Shown: positions 43,329 through 56,423 of the stretch, piece by piece
Layout of the letters: every line of letters begins with the position of its first letter
Position numbering within the stretch: position 1 is the stretch's first letter
Origin: Brugia malayi
Lineage: Eukaryota > Nematoda > Chromadorea > Rhabditida > Onchocercidae
Reading direction: 5' to 3'
NCBI RefSeq assembly: GCF_000002995.4
Contig: NW_025062479.1
Location: forward strand, 9,477,721 to 9,541,720
DNA: 64,000 nucleotides
Notes under the pieces: generated by a model
What the model saw: only the letters and a program-made list of their open reading frames with translations
What the model was told of the DNA's origin: nothing
Databases searched by the model: none
Made by a program: the position numbers and the translations under genes

Positions 43329-46300
43329 TCAAACCACAAAATTTCTTTTGCATTCTGAACTACAAAAAACCTCCTCATTTTTGACGATGAACCTTTGATT
43401 CAGCAGCACTTTACTGCAGTATCTGCACCTAAAAACAGCTTCCATATGATGAAAGGATGCATATGAGTACTGTCACATGAGAAGTACATAGAATCTTATC
43501 GCAGTAGTCAATTATAAGCGATCGGTATCAGACATTCCTTTCTAAAGTCAGTCTGAAAAAAGAAAATGACAACACACCGGAAGCAATTGTCTCCAGCATG
43601 CCAGTGTAGGTCTTTGAATGAAATCCGCTGTTGATCAGGTGCTATTTTGATGAGGCAAAATCGGCAAGTCTAAATGTTTATGAGCTATTCAACATAAGAA
43701 AATAAATTTTTGATTTAACTGCAATTACATAATTACATGTGGAATTACCCATTGTTAGAAGTATACAAGATTTTTTTCTAATATGTTAAGATGGAAATAT
43801 CTATTATGAAATAACATTTTAGGATCCACCTTTGCATATCTTTTCATATAGCAATGAAAGCAGTAAGGCTGTTCATCTTTCATCATATAACGATGGCCAC
43901 CGAGTTGCATATCACACCCAAAACAACAAAAATGATCCAAGTGCCAACTTTTATCCTCCGCGAAAGTATATTCTTTCGAGAAAATAAGCTAAAATAGCAC
44001 CCATAATTATTGACTCTCAACAAAAGTAAGATACTTAAGAAAACTGAGGATTCTATCCCTAGGAATATTCAGTCATCAACAAAAGTACGCCCTTAGATCT
44101 TAGGATAAGCCATAACTATCGATAAGCATGGATATTACTGAGCTCAGAGAGATAGACAATGTCATTCATTAAAGGATAACGTTTAATTTATCTATTGGTT
44201 TATTTGTTAATAGTCCAGAAGCATCCATTACACCTCCTAAATCCAAAAATAAGCCTTTTCGGTCCAAACTTTCACATCAGAATTTTTATAAGTAATGAAA
44301 CCAGCCTCATCACAACCGGAACATCTCGGATAAACAGAATCGCCGAAGTGACGACCGCAGTAATAAATACCATTCCTATAAAAATACAGAAGGTCCACAA
44401 GCTTCTGATTACAAACATGGCACTTGAAGCAGTTGACATGCCACATTTCCTAAAAATTCAAGTTTATGGAAGCATACAGCAATTTTTCCGAAAAATTGGT
44501 TAATCAAAAAAATTTAAAAAGACTGACATCTGGTGATCCATGATCTGTCACAACAGCGATCTCTCCGATTTGCAAATTCTTGTGGCAAAATTTACACTCC
44601 TAAAACTCAAAAATTTCAATGACTGTCTGATATGAAAAAACACCGGTTTCATCAACATTCCAAATAAAGCTGGAGATATTTGAAATAAAAATCGTTTATA
44701 GGTGAGATTAAATATGCAGAAAGTTTGAAGTACAAAATGAATGTAACAGCAAAATTCTTGATAACCCCATAATTGTCTTGCAAACCGACGCTTCCAATAC
44801 TATGTGATCCAGGTGCTGTAGTTTTCTTCCAGCTATCATAAAACGCATTCGTTTCAGAGAACTCAATCAACTTGCCCACACCAACAATCTAAACTTTCCA
44901 AAATATTTTAAGTGGCATTACCGTTTGTTCTCATCTGAAGTAGAACATGTGGTTCGGCTACATAAATCATTGCAATATAGAAATCAGAATTAGAAAGAAC
45001 ATGCAACGAACCCTTTCCTTCACAGTATTTACATACTTCGCGTGCTCCTTCCTATCCAATTCAGTCTTCAAAGATTTCGCTGCAGATGCATCAGAATCAT
45101 GATGTGGTAACTGAAGAGAAATATTCAAATGAGGAAACAAGGTGAAAGAAACGTTCGAATGTATTGCGTGGGTGAGCATTCAAATCTGACAAAAGAAGGA
45201 GATTAAAAAGTGAAATTTAAAATCATTCGTACAAAGATAGGATCAGTGATATGAATGATGAAGAAAAACAGTAAAATTGTCTTTTTAAATAGAACTTTGA
45301 TTAAATCACTCTACCAAGGTTCAAAAAAAGATGCACACACATATAAGGTTGCTTAAGAAAAAAAAAAAAAAAACGGAATCAAACCTGATGCAGCAATTTA
45401 TGACGCCGATCTAGGGCACCTTCAGTATCAGCAATAGGGCGTTCATTTTCTGGAAGAGTACTGAAATATTTTTCAGCTAATACTCTGTCAGTTGTTGGAA
45501 CCCACGTATACTCCGACATTTTGTTTTTTTCTTTAGCATCTTCAAGTTTCACATTGTACATTGACTCTGGTTTGATTTTCTGAAAGTTGCTTAAGATAAT
45601 GCGAATCAGTTTTTGCGAGCTAATTTAAAGATTTCTTAAATTAAAGTGCAAATATTTTCAGTGATATACCTAATTACTTCTTTCACATGAAAACTGTAGA
45701 CCTCATATTTAATATTATGAACGGGATAAGCCTTTCTTGAGTACGGTAATGAAGGTGATGGTGGATGTAAATGTAATTTGCTTTCAAACTCGGGTATAAA
45801 GTCAAACAAACGACCTGTAAAAGAATTACATAATTAACGAAATATGGATTAGTATATTCTTAAACACTGAAGTTAATGTGTAAGATCGACATGCTTGGGT
45901 TTTTAAACAAAATGAACGAAAATAATCAGCGAAAGATGAAATAAAATGAGAACCTATCACTATTTGACCATGATCCATGTTTCGTGGCAAAATTACATCG
46001 TGATCATCCATTCTGCACGAACATACTTTACACATTTTTCTGCAAAAGTTATTTTTACAGTGCAGTAAAAAAGATATGAAAAGAAAATATCTCTGTCCTT
46101 ACCAAGCATTAAAAAAAATTACCTCCAGTAGTGCAAATCGAGACCCGGACAATTACATTTTAAACAAGGAGAACCTGCACCGATCTCGTGACATAATATA
46201 TTCTGAAAACAGTCATTAAACATCCATAATATTTCTATAAACTTTAAGAGTAACTAAAGCAGCAATATTCCCAAACGTGAAGCTGACATTGGAAAAGTTA

Positions 46301-46771
46301 AATACCTACCGCATCTTACAGAAGGAATAAAGAAGAAAGGCTTGAAGTATATTCTTTAAAACGTAAAAAATAAAGTATAAACTACTAATCCTCAGGGAAC
46401 TGTTTCCGCAGTTATTAAGCGGCTAACGTATTACGATAAGTGCTTTTATATCATGGTAACAATTTCTTTAAGCTCCGATCTCCGAACGATTGCCTTCAAA
46501 TTCTTGGAAGGACTTTTTTTTTAAACAAACATCAAACATATAAAAACTTCATTAGAAAAACTGAAGCTGATTTTTCCTTTGAACCTCAGTTTAGCGTAAA
46601 CGATAAACAGCAAACCTTAGGTTTATTTTCAAGCTTGAAAATGTCTGGATTGACATGTGCGCCACGACGACAATCCACTTCACTGATCATTTCCACAACC
46701 AACACATGCATCGGATTACGAATATACTCACCAAATAGACCAGGTTGTAATCTTTTATCAATACCGTTATA
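43329..46771 (-). CDS. TES: Testin (PET domain plus three LIM domains), 5' end uncertain
   Basis: Testin is a cytoskeletal and junction scaffold. Exons 46616-46771, 46123-46202, 45954-46039, 45702-45814, 45385-45579, 45012-45110, 44766-44888, 44528-44599, 44306-44449, 43830-43988, 43578-43669 and 43329-43428 give 472 residues (human 421). The Cys-rich N-terminal domain shows GSPCLKCNCPGLDLHYWRKM and CSCRMDDHDV. The PET domain shows YTWVPTTDRVLAEKYFSTLP, IADTEGAL and QLPHHDSDA. LIM1 spans CKFCHKNL to CGRHFGD, LIM2 CSGCDELIFSKEY to CFHCYMKR, and LIM3 CRFCLIKIAPDQQR to CSSECKR. The most N-terminal exon is open to its acceptor, so an upstream exon may exist; otherwise a trans-spliced message would start at Met 46711-46713. 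The intron between LIM2 halves must start GC (GAG|GCTGGT) to keep the 17-residue zinc-ligand spacing. Confidence 0.9.
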
Positions 46772-49700
46772 CTGTAATAGAAAGCATTGATCAAATAGTT
46801 AAGATTCATCTTTTGTCAATATTTTATCGCATGTACCAAAAAGGAAAAAAAGGATGCAGAACCCGAATAGAAATGCTATAACACTAAACTTGAAAATAAG
46901 CAACAGTCACAGCATGAAGAAGTCCAATCATTTTCACTACGTTATTTAACGGGAAGTGAACTCGTAAGCTAACATGGAAGCAATTTATAGATGAAAAGCG
47001 AAAAAAACCGATGACTATGAGTAGCTTCAATCGATCCAAACTGCCATAATTGCCATCTTTTGAGAAACTGTGTAGCCTTTTAAATGCCTAAGTGTTGGAT
47101 TTAGGGAGAAAAAAGGTTCGTAAAGTTACTCATTAATGTGAAATCTTTTTGTCCAACGTGACCCTATTAAGGTTAATTTTAGGAACATTTTTCCGTCATA
47201 GCGAAAAAGAAGTATGCATTAATTTCTTTATTACGAAATTTTTCGATAGCAAAAATTGTAAACTGAATATCTCAGTGTGTTAAAGACCCTAAATGTGTTT
47301 AATCATTCTCAATTCAACTATGATATTAAAAAAATGAAGATTTATCATCCAAAAACGACAAAATGAAATGACCATCCGGCACTATCAATTACTATTAATC
47401 AAATGATTTCTAATCTCTAATAGATAAATGATAATTAAGAGACTTTTTTTAACAAACTTCGCTGGTCAGTGATAAGCTACTGGTGATATGATAAGTGATT
47501 ACTAGTGATACAATCGAAAATTCATTCATTTATTTGCCAATCAACATCACTATTGTGACTGGTAGATGTATAACCAGTAACTCAGTTTATATCATTTCAC
47601 ACTCAAAACATCTCTTGATTTTCTCATAACCTCTGACCTTAAAAAGCTCTTGCCTCCATTGTAAAACACATACAGCAAAGTTTTTCTGCAATGATCCGGA
47701 ATCGAACTCACAATCAATATTGTATTGTAGCACACCGATTGAGTCGCCGTGACAACGTCAATATCCCTTCTTCCGTCCATCGTTGACATTGTGCTTAGCA
47801 TTTCAGTTCTCGTGTTTTTTTCTCTTTTCTTTTGCAAAAATAACTGCAATAACCAAGCAGATTTATTATTCGTAATCTGTCCTTCTCTCTCATTCTCTTT
47901 CTCTTCCCTCATTAATGGATTATCTTTTAATCTCATCTTGCAAGTTTAAAATTTAAAATATTTCTAGAATCATTGTTTGATAGATGTGAATTGTTAGCAT
48001 GTGCTATGCTAATATTACTTTGCTGAAATATGTATCATAAAGAATGATGAATAAATTTTTCATTTGATATAAATACAATCATATTCTCTTTTCTCACAAA
48101 ATTCATCTATTAATTGTCCCAATGTTTTCTTGAGGTTACCAATAAGTTATGTCACTGTCATCATTAGCTTACTATTGTTGTTGGTTGGTTATGCTTATTG
48201 CCCGTCCGTGACAAAAGATTGTCCATTTGTGGTAATGCCTTCTTTTCGTTAATGTTGATCTAAACTCCTCCGTACAAGAGAGTGAATTTTATTCCTCTGA
48301 CCTACCTTACAACAAATACTGCTCCATTTTATTATATGGAGTTCACTCATATATATAAGTGGTAATTTTTTGTCACGACGGGTAATTTCGTGTAATAGAA
48401 GGGAATATTATTGAAATGTTCCATTGTGTTATATCGATCAATTTCCATGAAACAGCACACCATCAAATAATTTCCCTCTCTCAGTCATTGTAGAGGATGG
48501 GAACGATGAATTGAAAACAAGAAAAGTAAATTTGGAAATGTTTGAAAAAGAAAAAGAAAAAACGACAACGACTATGTTTATTGCTTTTTTTAGATTTAAA
48601 TCATGAAAATGTGACATTTTATAGCTTATTTTCATACTGTTATAAAACAGCTAATCATTGAGATCCTAACAATTATGATAGTTTTTCATTTTTCATCCGT
48701 TCACAGTATCTTTTAACAGGAAATTGACATGAATTAGACCTTATTTGCTTGCACTTCTGTCTGAACAATAGCTCTTTCATATAGCATTTTATGAGCTGTC
48801 GCATGAATATAAAAATTTATTTCAGCCACACAATAAATACAAAAAAAAGAAAGAGGACTTAATGAGTAGATAAAAGATTGTTTACAAAATAGAATAAATT
48901 CAAAGATCCTTCATGAAAGACAACAGTGTCATAAATTAACAATGCTCATTGCCACAGTTAATTAATTTACTATCAAATTTATGCAAATAATGAGTAAACG
49001 TATATACTGAAACCCGAATTATTCGTTCGAGTCATTACAATAGGTAGGAAATAGCCATAATATATTTTGATAAAAGTAATTGCAGTTTAAAATACACGTC
49101 AAATTAAAATAAGAAATATATGAATATCTTCAAATAAAAAAAAAAAAAAATCATTTCTAAATGGCAGTACTTCATGTTAATGGATAGGTGAAAGAGTTAA
49201 AGTGTTTTACGCAAAATTAAAAGAACAAAGATAGCAGTTATCTTACCAACGTTATTGTAAAAACTTTCGAACTCTTTTTTCTTTTGTCGCAAACTATAAA
49301 TTCTTTTTTAAAAAGGTTGAAAGCATCTAATTTAAACTGAAATATTTAGAATGGATCTTAAATGAGCTGTTTTCTCATCAAATTACCTTTTTAATCCTTA
49401 AATTAAGATGAACTGCAATATTATTTGTTTCCAAACTATTTTCATTTTGAGACGTATCCTGAAAGTATTGGTCCAGTCTAATTAACCTCACATTCGGAAC
49501 TTTTAAATTCCCACAAAATGTGAAAATTTTCAAGATTTGGTTTTGAAAAAAAAGGACGAAAAAAGAAAAAAGCAGGATGATAATCATTTAAGAGTGTAAA
49601 AATGTCTTATATGACAAATTTCTTATTATCATCAATTAACGATACCATAAAGTTATTTGATCTCTTACAACTCCAGCAAATATTTGATTTTAAAACTACC

Positions 49701-52213
49701 ACTGTTTTTAAACAAATAAGTTGAAGTTGAGTTGGAAGATAAAATCCAGAGAAAAACTTGCTTTTGGACAATCTAACAGTTCAAATTTTCAACTAAAATT
49801 AAACACAAATAAAGGAGATAAATTTGATTTCGTTTATCTAAATAGAATTTAATTTACATTTTGTCTATTCTATATTTCATTCAAGTTGAAAATATGGAAT
49901 TTATGGGAAAATTTATCACATCTTCCGGTATGTATCATAGCGTATGGAAATTGTAAATCAATGCATAATAATATTAGTTATGCAACTTTAATAGCTACAA
50001 CATTAAGACCACCAAAAAGTGTTGGAAAAACTTGTTCATAAACTGTCACTTTGAGTTTACGTTTTATTTTTTTGTTTCAAATATTTGCAATAATATTTTG
50101 GTAACAGCTTTCGATAAGTATTCAGTAATTAACTATTGCGAAATATTTCATACAAAAATATTTGACAATCAATGATAAAATGATGCTAACCATATAATTT
50201 AACAATTCCTTAAATTTTATTAAGAAAGAAACTGTGTGCAAGCAAAAGTAATAATTTTTTATATTTTAGATTTCCCAACAAAAATTCGAACTGAAGATAC
50301 TAACTAATTGCATATGCAAAAGCGCTATCAACAAACAAATACCTGAAAATCATTATCAGACATTCAAGTGTTTTTGATCCGAAATTTTTAAATCTCAGAC
50401 CTTTGTGAAATCATCCGCATTTTTTCATTCATCGTTTGTGTATTTACTTTAAAACATGTGTTGCAAGGATTTGGAAACAAAAAAGAAAAGGGAAAGAAAG
50501 GAAAATGAATGATTCAAGGATCTGCAGTAAATTAGGTAAACTTAATTTTAACGCAAATAATATACAAAAATGGTTACAGATAAATATGATTAAACAAAAA
50601 AAAAATTTAATTTTATTAATTTAAACATTGATGTATCTTTAAAAATAAGATTAATGAGGTTTACTAATGAAGATATAACTCATTATTCATGTGGAAACTG
50701 TTGACAGCATGGATAAGATTATCACAAATTTATCGTTCATCCAATCAGTTTATTTTTTTCGTACTTTTCGAAACCATTCCATTTGTTTTTCGCCTAAAAT
50801 TGAACCCCTTGATAGATTAGTGATGCAACTAGAATCCAGCTTGTAATTCCAATTTTAACTTAAATTAAAAAATATGTTAGATTAAAGCGACATTTGCAAA
50901 ATGAGTGATGGTGATAATTATATTACAAACAATAGGAAAATTTTTAATAATTCTACTGCATTTATTTAAAATACTAAATGTTTCTGCATGTGAGATTAAA
51001 CTTTAAAAAAAAAAAAAAAAAAAAAAAAAACTATATATATAAATGTCTAGGCAAACAATGCGGAATTCCTAATAATTTTAGCTTGATGTTTTAAATCCAA
51101 ACTCGAATGCTTGTTTCCGTCCTTTTACACTAGTACTTCTCCTCCGTTAGTCAAAACTCACTTCGCTGCGGAAATTTTCTCGCAATTTTGATTTATTATC
51201 TATTTTAAAATTAATTATCTTTTTTCATGGTTCCTAAGTCGGTTTAAATGTCATCAGTTAATGATTAAAAAAATATAATTCGTTAGAAAAATAACGAGGT
51301 ATGATTTTTCAGAGTACTTAAGGGCCTTTTTCTTTTTTTGTGTGATTAAAACAATTGTTAGAGGATTCCTTCACCAATCTGTTTAAATCAATTAGCAAGT
51401 TAAGTGAGTTTATTGTGTTAATGAAAATTGGATTTGATCACTTATTAAATTCTGTTGGGAGATACACTTAGTAGTGAGACATCATTTGCACCTGAAGTCA
51501 CAAATCAAAATGGACTAGATCAGCTTAATGTTTGGTCACTGATCATTCTTTTAGGAGGGAGATTTTGACAATGTCTGAACAATGGATTCAACATATAGAG
51601 ACATATATATATATATGTATTTGAACAATGGACTCGTCATCTCTCTCAGCTATCCATTTGGATCTTTTCAGCAAATTCAAAAACAAAGGAAAGATCAAAA
51701 TGGTGATTTTTCTTTTATTATCAATGATTTGTTAACAATTAAAAAAATCGAATTATCCAAAAAGCATTGATTTTGAAGGATAGCGAGAACAATTCCAAAT
51801 TAAAAGAAAAGGTTATCCATGAAATTTCTTCCCTAAATTATTGCTATGCAGGACCGAATCAGGGCCAGTTAAACAGAATGACGCAGTCGGAGAATGTAGA
51901 AACAGTTTGAATTAAGATGACGCAAAATCTTTGTTAAAAGCATTTACGTGAAAGATTATGAAATTAGTGAACTGAAGTGAGAAATATGCCGAAATTTCAA
52001 AACAAACAAACGAGCGTAATTCGTAAAAGATGGCGCAAATTAAAATGCAAAAATCACTTTACTCATTGCGAAAAGTGTACAGCAGATTGAAGAGATTGGT
52101 CGAGGATACCACCAGGTAAATGGGATAATCATTAATAGCGTGAATGAGAAAAAAAATTTAAGATGCGCAATTGTTAACATATTGGAGGGAAAATTAATTG
52201 GAGATAGCAAATA
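46772..52213. other. 5.4 kb gene-poor region downstream of the miR-228 hairpin
   Basis: AT-rich sequence with several A-tracts (49137-49150, 51005-51030). The open frames at 47592-47936 (-) and 50436-50624 (+) have no motif and no splice continuation. It may include part of the miR-228 primary transcript, which would run leftward. Confidence 0.5.
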
Positions 52214-52298
52214 CTTGCACAGCTCTATGGAACTGGCGAATACACGGATAGGAGAGGTGAACCGTGAATTCATCTAGTGCCATTGAGTATGTGCCAGC
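52214..52298 (-). ncRNA. mir-228: miR-228 precursor hairpin; mature 5' arm at 52262-52284
   Basis: On the minus strand 52284-52262 reads AATGGCACTAGATGAATTC followed by ACGG, 23 nt. It differs from C. elegans miR-228 at two central positions (TA for GC after GGCAC, as I remember it) and keeps the miR-183-type seed AUGGCAC. The flanks form a hairpin: the 3' end of the mature strand (CACGG) pairs with CCGTG of the opposite arm after a loop of about 14 bases, GAAT pairs with ATTC, and TGG pairs with CCA. Below the mature strand, CTC pairs with GAG and GCACA (52294-52290) pairs with TGTGC (52221-52217). The mature strand lies on the 5' arm, as in C. elegans. No coding gene overlaps. The promoter would lie at higher coordinates. 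Confidence 0.88.
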
Positions 52299-55200
52299 AG
52301 CAATTCAGGTATGTTTATCCAGCATTACATGTTGTATTCGGTTGAATGCCGGAACAGGGTATATCAGGTTCACTTGCAGATGCTAATCAGTTAATATTCT
52401 ATAGAAATTGAACTGATTGGAAACTGAGAAATGGGAAGAAAAAATGTGAACAGTGAGAAAAAAGGAAACGTTACGGTGTGGAACGATAAGATCAATGGCC
52501 TCCTCCTGGAATTTACTGCATCCCTTTTTGGTAGCAGTCTGATACTCTACGAACTGTGCTAATATTCCATTAAAATTTGTCACTATCCTGGATACAAAAT
52601 ATACTCATTAAACAATTATTTCCCTGCAATGTTTGACGGATCAGTATAGGATAGAAGATCGTACATAAGCACAGAAGGATCTATGAGGCAGAAGGATGCA
52701 GAACTTAGGGAAACCTGTCACTTTCCCATTTAGCAGATATACTGTTCTCCTCTCTTCTACCCCTAGTCCCTCCCCGTCACTGCTGTTATTGGTAACAACA
52801 CATGACCAGTACCATCGCGGGTAATACAGCAGCACCATCTACCTCGTCAGTACAGCAACATCGACAGTGAGTGACAGCAGGACAATAGCAATTATAACTC
52901 TTGTGAGTGATTGAACAACCAATCTATTTACCCGACCGATCAACCGACCGAGCATCCGTCCTGTCGCGCCACCATCAGGAGGCATCATTGACTCGGAGAC
53001 ATGATGCACATACATATACACACACAACTGCTTTTCTATTCTCCTCGCAACCTTCGCCCTCACCCAATCCGTCTAGCTATCCCTTTTATGCCTCTGGAAC
53101 TGGCGAAAAATCTTCGAGACACTCAATTGATACCACTGCCATCCTACCTTTCACTTCTTCCCTCTAATTTCGACCTCTCGTCCTTTGCAACTGTGCCACT
53201 ATACTACTCCTCTCTCCTCTGATTATTCCTGAAGCTAAACTTCCCATTCATTATTCATCCGTCCATCATCCAATACTTGCTTTACCGTCTGCGTTGTACT
53301 CAACCTAACCCAGCTCAAACACTCAATCCCATTCTTTTCGTGTCTAATACCCGAGGAAACAAACAGAGCCTCCCCTCCTCACTTTTTTCCAGTTCAAAAC
53401 CTCGGGAGACGACCTCTAGGTGTAGCTACAAATGGGCAGGCAAACATACACATACATACATACACACATACATCTATCCCTCAATAACGAGGTAGAAATA
53501 TTGTGAGGAGTTTTACCCGTGATTGGTAACAGCCATTCTATTATTCTCCTTCCCCTTCTCTTGCTGCCATTCTATCGTTCTCCCGCATCATCGTCACGCG
53601 ATATGTCCTTGGGCTGTACCAATTTCGAAAGTTCACTTTATACACCCTGGTCTTCATTCCATACACCTTTCTTATTCCCCCAACCTACCAAACATTTACA
53701 TATGGGAAGTAAGCGTGAGATGTACACAACCCTCAAATACACAATCATCACGAGATCTATTCTTCATCACCATCAAAATCAATTTACTGCATCCATCTAC
53801 CTCAATATTATTTCCAATTGAACATTCTCAATATTCTATGATTTAGGTCACACTCATTAATCGGAAAAGTCGAAACTTTGATCAGTTATCATATGCAACA
53901 AATCTACATTCGTTACACAAAGATACACCGCAACTGTGAAAGAACTAAAAGCTATCCGCGTAAGAGGGAAATTTGTTTTTCAGTGTATCATCCTCAAATA
54001 CATCCCCAGATATACACCGACATAACCACTACTTTCCCTGTCAGTTCTTACAAAATGAGTTGACAGAATAGTGTGCTTCTTACTGGTTTACTTACTTGAA
54101 GAGCTTAGATGGACATTTATTTTACTTAACAAATTATTTTGGAATTTTAGTTTCAAAGTCATGGTTACTATTCAAACATATCCTAAGTGAAAAGAATTTT
54201 TGGTATAATCAAAAGGAAACCTTAACTACAACAAAATAACCTAATCATTTTGATGACTACATCAGATGAGAAAGTTTGTGCTCTTTCAGTATAATTAAGT
54301 GAGGAAGATAATTGTACATATGTATAATATTGTCATCTGAAGTTTTTATCATGTTATTTTTATCAGCGACCCACATCTATTTTTAAATTACAGCTAATAT
54401 GTCTTTTTTTCTGTTTTTCTTATTTGAGAAATCAATTATCAACAAATATTCACCAATAGATACAAAAAATGCCAGAATCAAAGCCTGATATCTGAACTTT
54501 TTTGCTAAAACATTGCTGTGAATTCATTTCGTAACAAAGTTGGGATGTCGTTCAAATCTGAAACCTCCTCACGGAGACATCATTTGTCTTGTTTGTTTCA
54601 TAATTTTATTCATTCAGTTTCCCACTTAATCACTAACGATACTTCTATTCAATAATCCAGTTCTGAAATTCAAATTATGAGTAAATTTTGATTTGATAGT
54701 TTCATAATTATTTTTCAATAATGAATGAAGAGTTGCAAGCAACCTTCCGACTCTAAACGTTTCTTCGTCGTTCAGAATAACAACTAGGATTATCTCTCGG
54801 ATGCCTATCGTTCCTGATTATTTTGAGCTTTAAACGGTAACCGATAGTGTAATGCTTGATGTAATCGACGACAACAGAAATTCAGTTTGAAACGGCAATT
54901 TTGAATCACCAATTCCATTTCTTCTCTTCATAAGCACATAATTTATCATTAATTGCGCAAAATGGCACATAATTTCCTTTCCGCCGATCTATTTAACACC
55001 GCCATTGACAAAAATGTGAATTTGAACTCTCTTCACTCCAGCCCCTTGACTATTGCAGTTCTATATCAAAAATAAACGAAAAATATAAAAATATCACTGA
55101 ACCATTTCATGATTGCACCGTTAAAAACGTTACGTCGAAAAGTCAGACGAAGTGACGGGAACCAGTTAAGACAATAAGCCAAATTTCGACTACCTTTTTC

Positions 55201-56423
55201 TTTTACAGTGCTGGTGTTCGCCAACTCACCAGCGATTTTTATGCATTTTGAAACACTTCACAGTTGCTGTCAGCAGATTCGAAGTGCAAAACCTATCATC
55301 CACCCCGAGGTTACACTATCTGTACAATCACTTCTATTAATTCACACTACCAATCGTTAAATTTCGACATCTTAATGATGTTTCGCTCCATAATATCCGA
55401 TACATCCTGTCAGAAATAATGAAGACTTCATAATGATTTCTAAAAACACAATATAAGGATACATACACACGAACCAAACGTCAGTAATAAGAAAAATGGC
55501 CTTAAAGACAGTGCGAATACACAAAACAAAGTATTCCCCAATAAAAAAGGCAAATGTTCAACTGAGGACACAACAATGGTGCATGTAAAATGGCGCATAT
55601 TCAAAAACAGTGAAACTGTTTTCATAAAATACTTAACAATAACTGTCAATTTATTTCTTTGTTGTGAAATAAAAAAGAAGTGTATCCTAATTTCAACAAT
55701 ATCAATACAAAGTGATATTTCAGGACCGTTCTATTATCTCAAACTTCAAATCTGCATGCTACGGAAATAAGCTTAAGAAAGCGAGAATGAAATCCTGGAT
55801 TAATCCATAAACTATTTTCGACTACGTAAATTCGAATATTAAAATTAAAATACTTCACTAAACCCCTTTCAATTTCACAGATCTTACTGGACATAAATAC
55901 GAGGTCGAAGCACTGCAAGCTAAATGATCAAAGGCGCATAAACTCAATATTTCAATGTAAAAAAAAAAAAAAAACATCGAAAACATGACACAAACAGCAA
56001 CTTATTACTATAAATTAAAAGGCATAATTCGAGACATGATCATTTTCTGAAAGAATAAGTAACTACAGAATATAAACCAATAGTAATATAAATCCTAGTA
56101 AATCATTTGCATACTCTTCAGAATGTAGGTAATAGAATGCAAAATATCGATTGGTTAAAAGCAACAAAATAGGCAATATTAAAGAAATCTTTTGAAAAAA
56201 AAATTCCGAATCACAATGAATTTGTAAAATAGAACACATAAATGGAAGGAAATGATTGGAAAATAATCAATATGAAACGAAGTTCTGAGCAAAAATACAA
56301 AGACGGTTTCAATAATAACAAAAAAATGTCACGCAGCGACTAACTACATACAACCCGATAAAACAGCACGATGAAAAAACTTCTTATGATATAAGCAGGA
56401 GATTTAACTACTCTGTGGAACTG
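52299..56423. other. Gene-poor region with a less AT-rich island (about 52620-54060)
   Basis: The island is visibly richer in C and G than its surroundings, pyrimidine-rich on the plus strand, and contains a CATA/CACA microsatellite (about 53446-53476). Many overlapping open frames exist here simply because stops are rare (52839-53063, 52907-53167, 53001-53222, 53277-53495, 53519-53821, 53523-53846), and none shows a domain or consistent splicing. It lies 5' of the miR-228 hairpin on the hairpin's own strand, so it could contain its promoter or primary transcript. The remainder (54060-56423) shows nothing recognisable. Confidence 0.45.

Noticed and set aside
47592..47936. 114-codon minus-strand frame, considered as a transposon or gene fragment
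   Set aside because: No recognisable domain, no terminal repeats and no splice-consistent neighbours.
53515..53540. ACCCGTGATTGG resembling the miR-51/100 seed
   Set aside because: Similarity stops after about seven bases and no hairpin partner was evident in the flanks.
52839..53846. Overlapping open frames on both strands in the less AT-rich island
   Set aside because: Low stop density explains them; none has motif, codon bias or splice structure, and several frames overlap.
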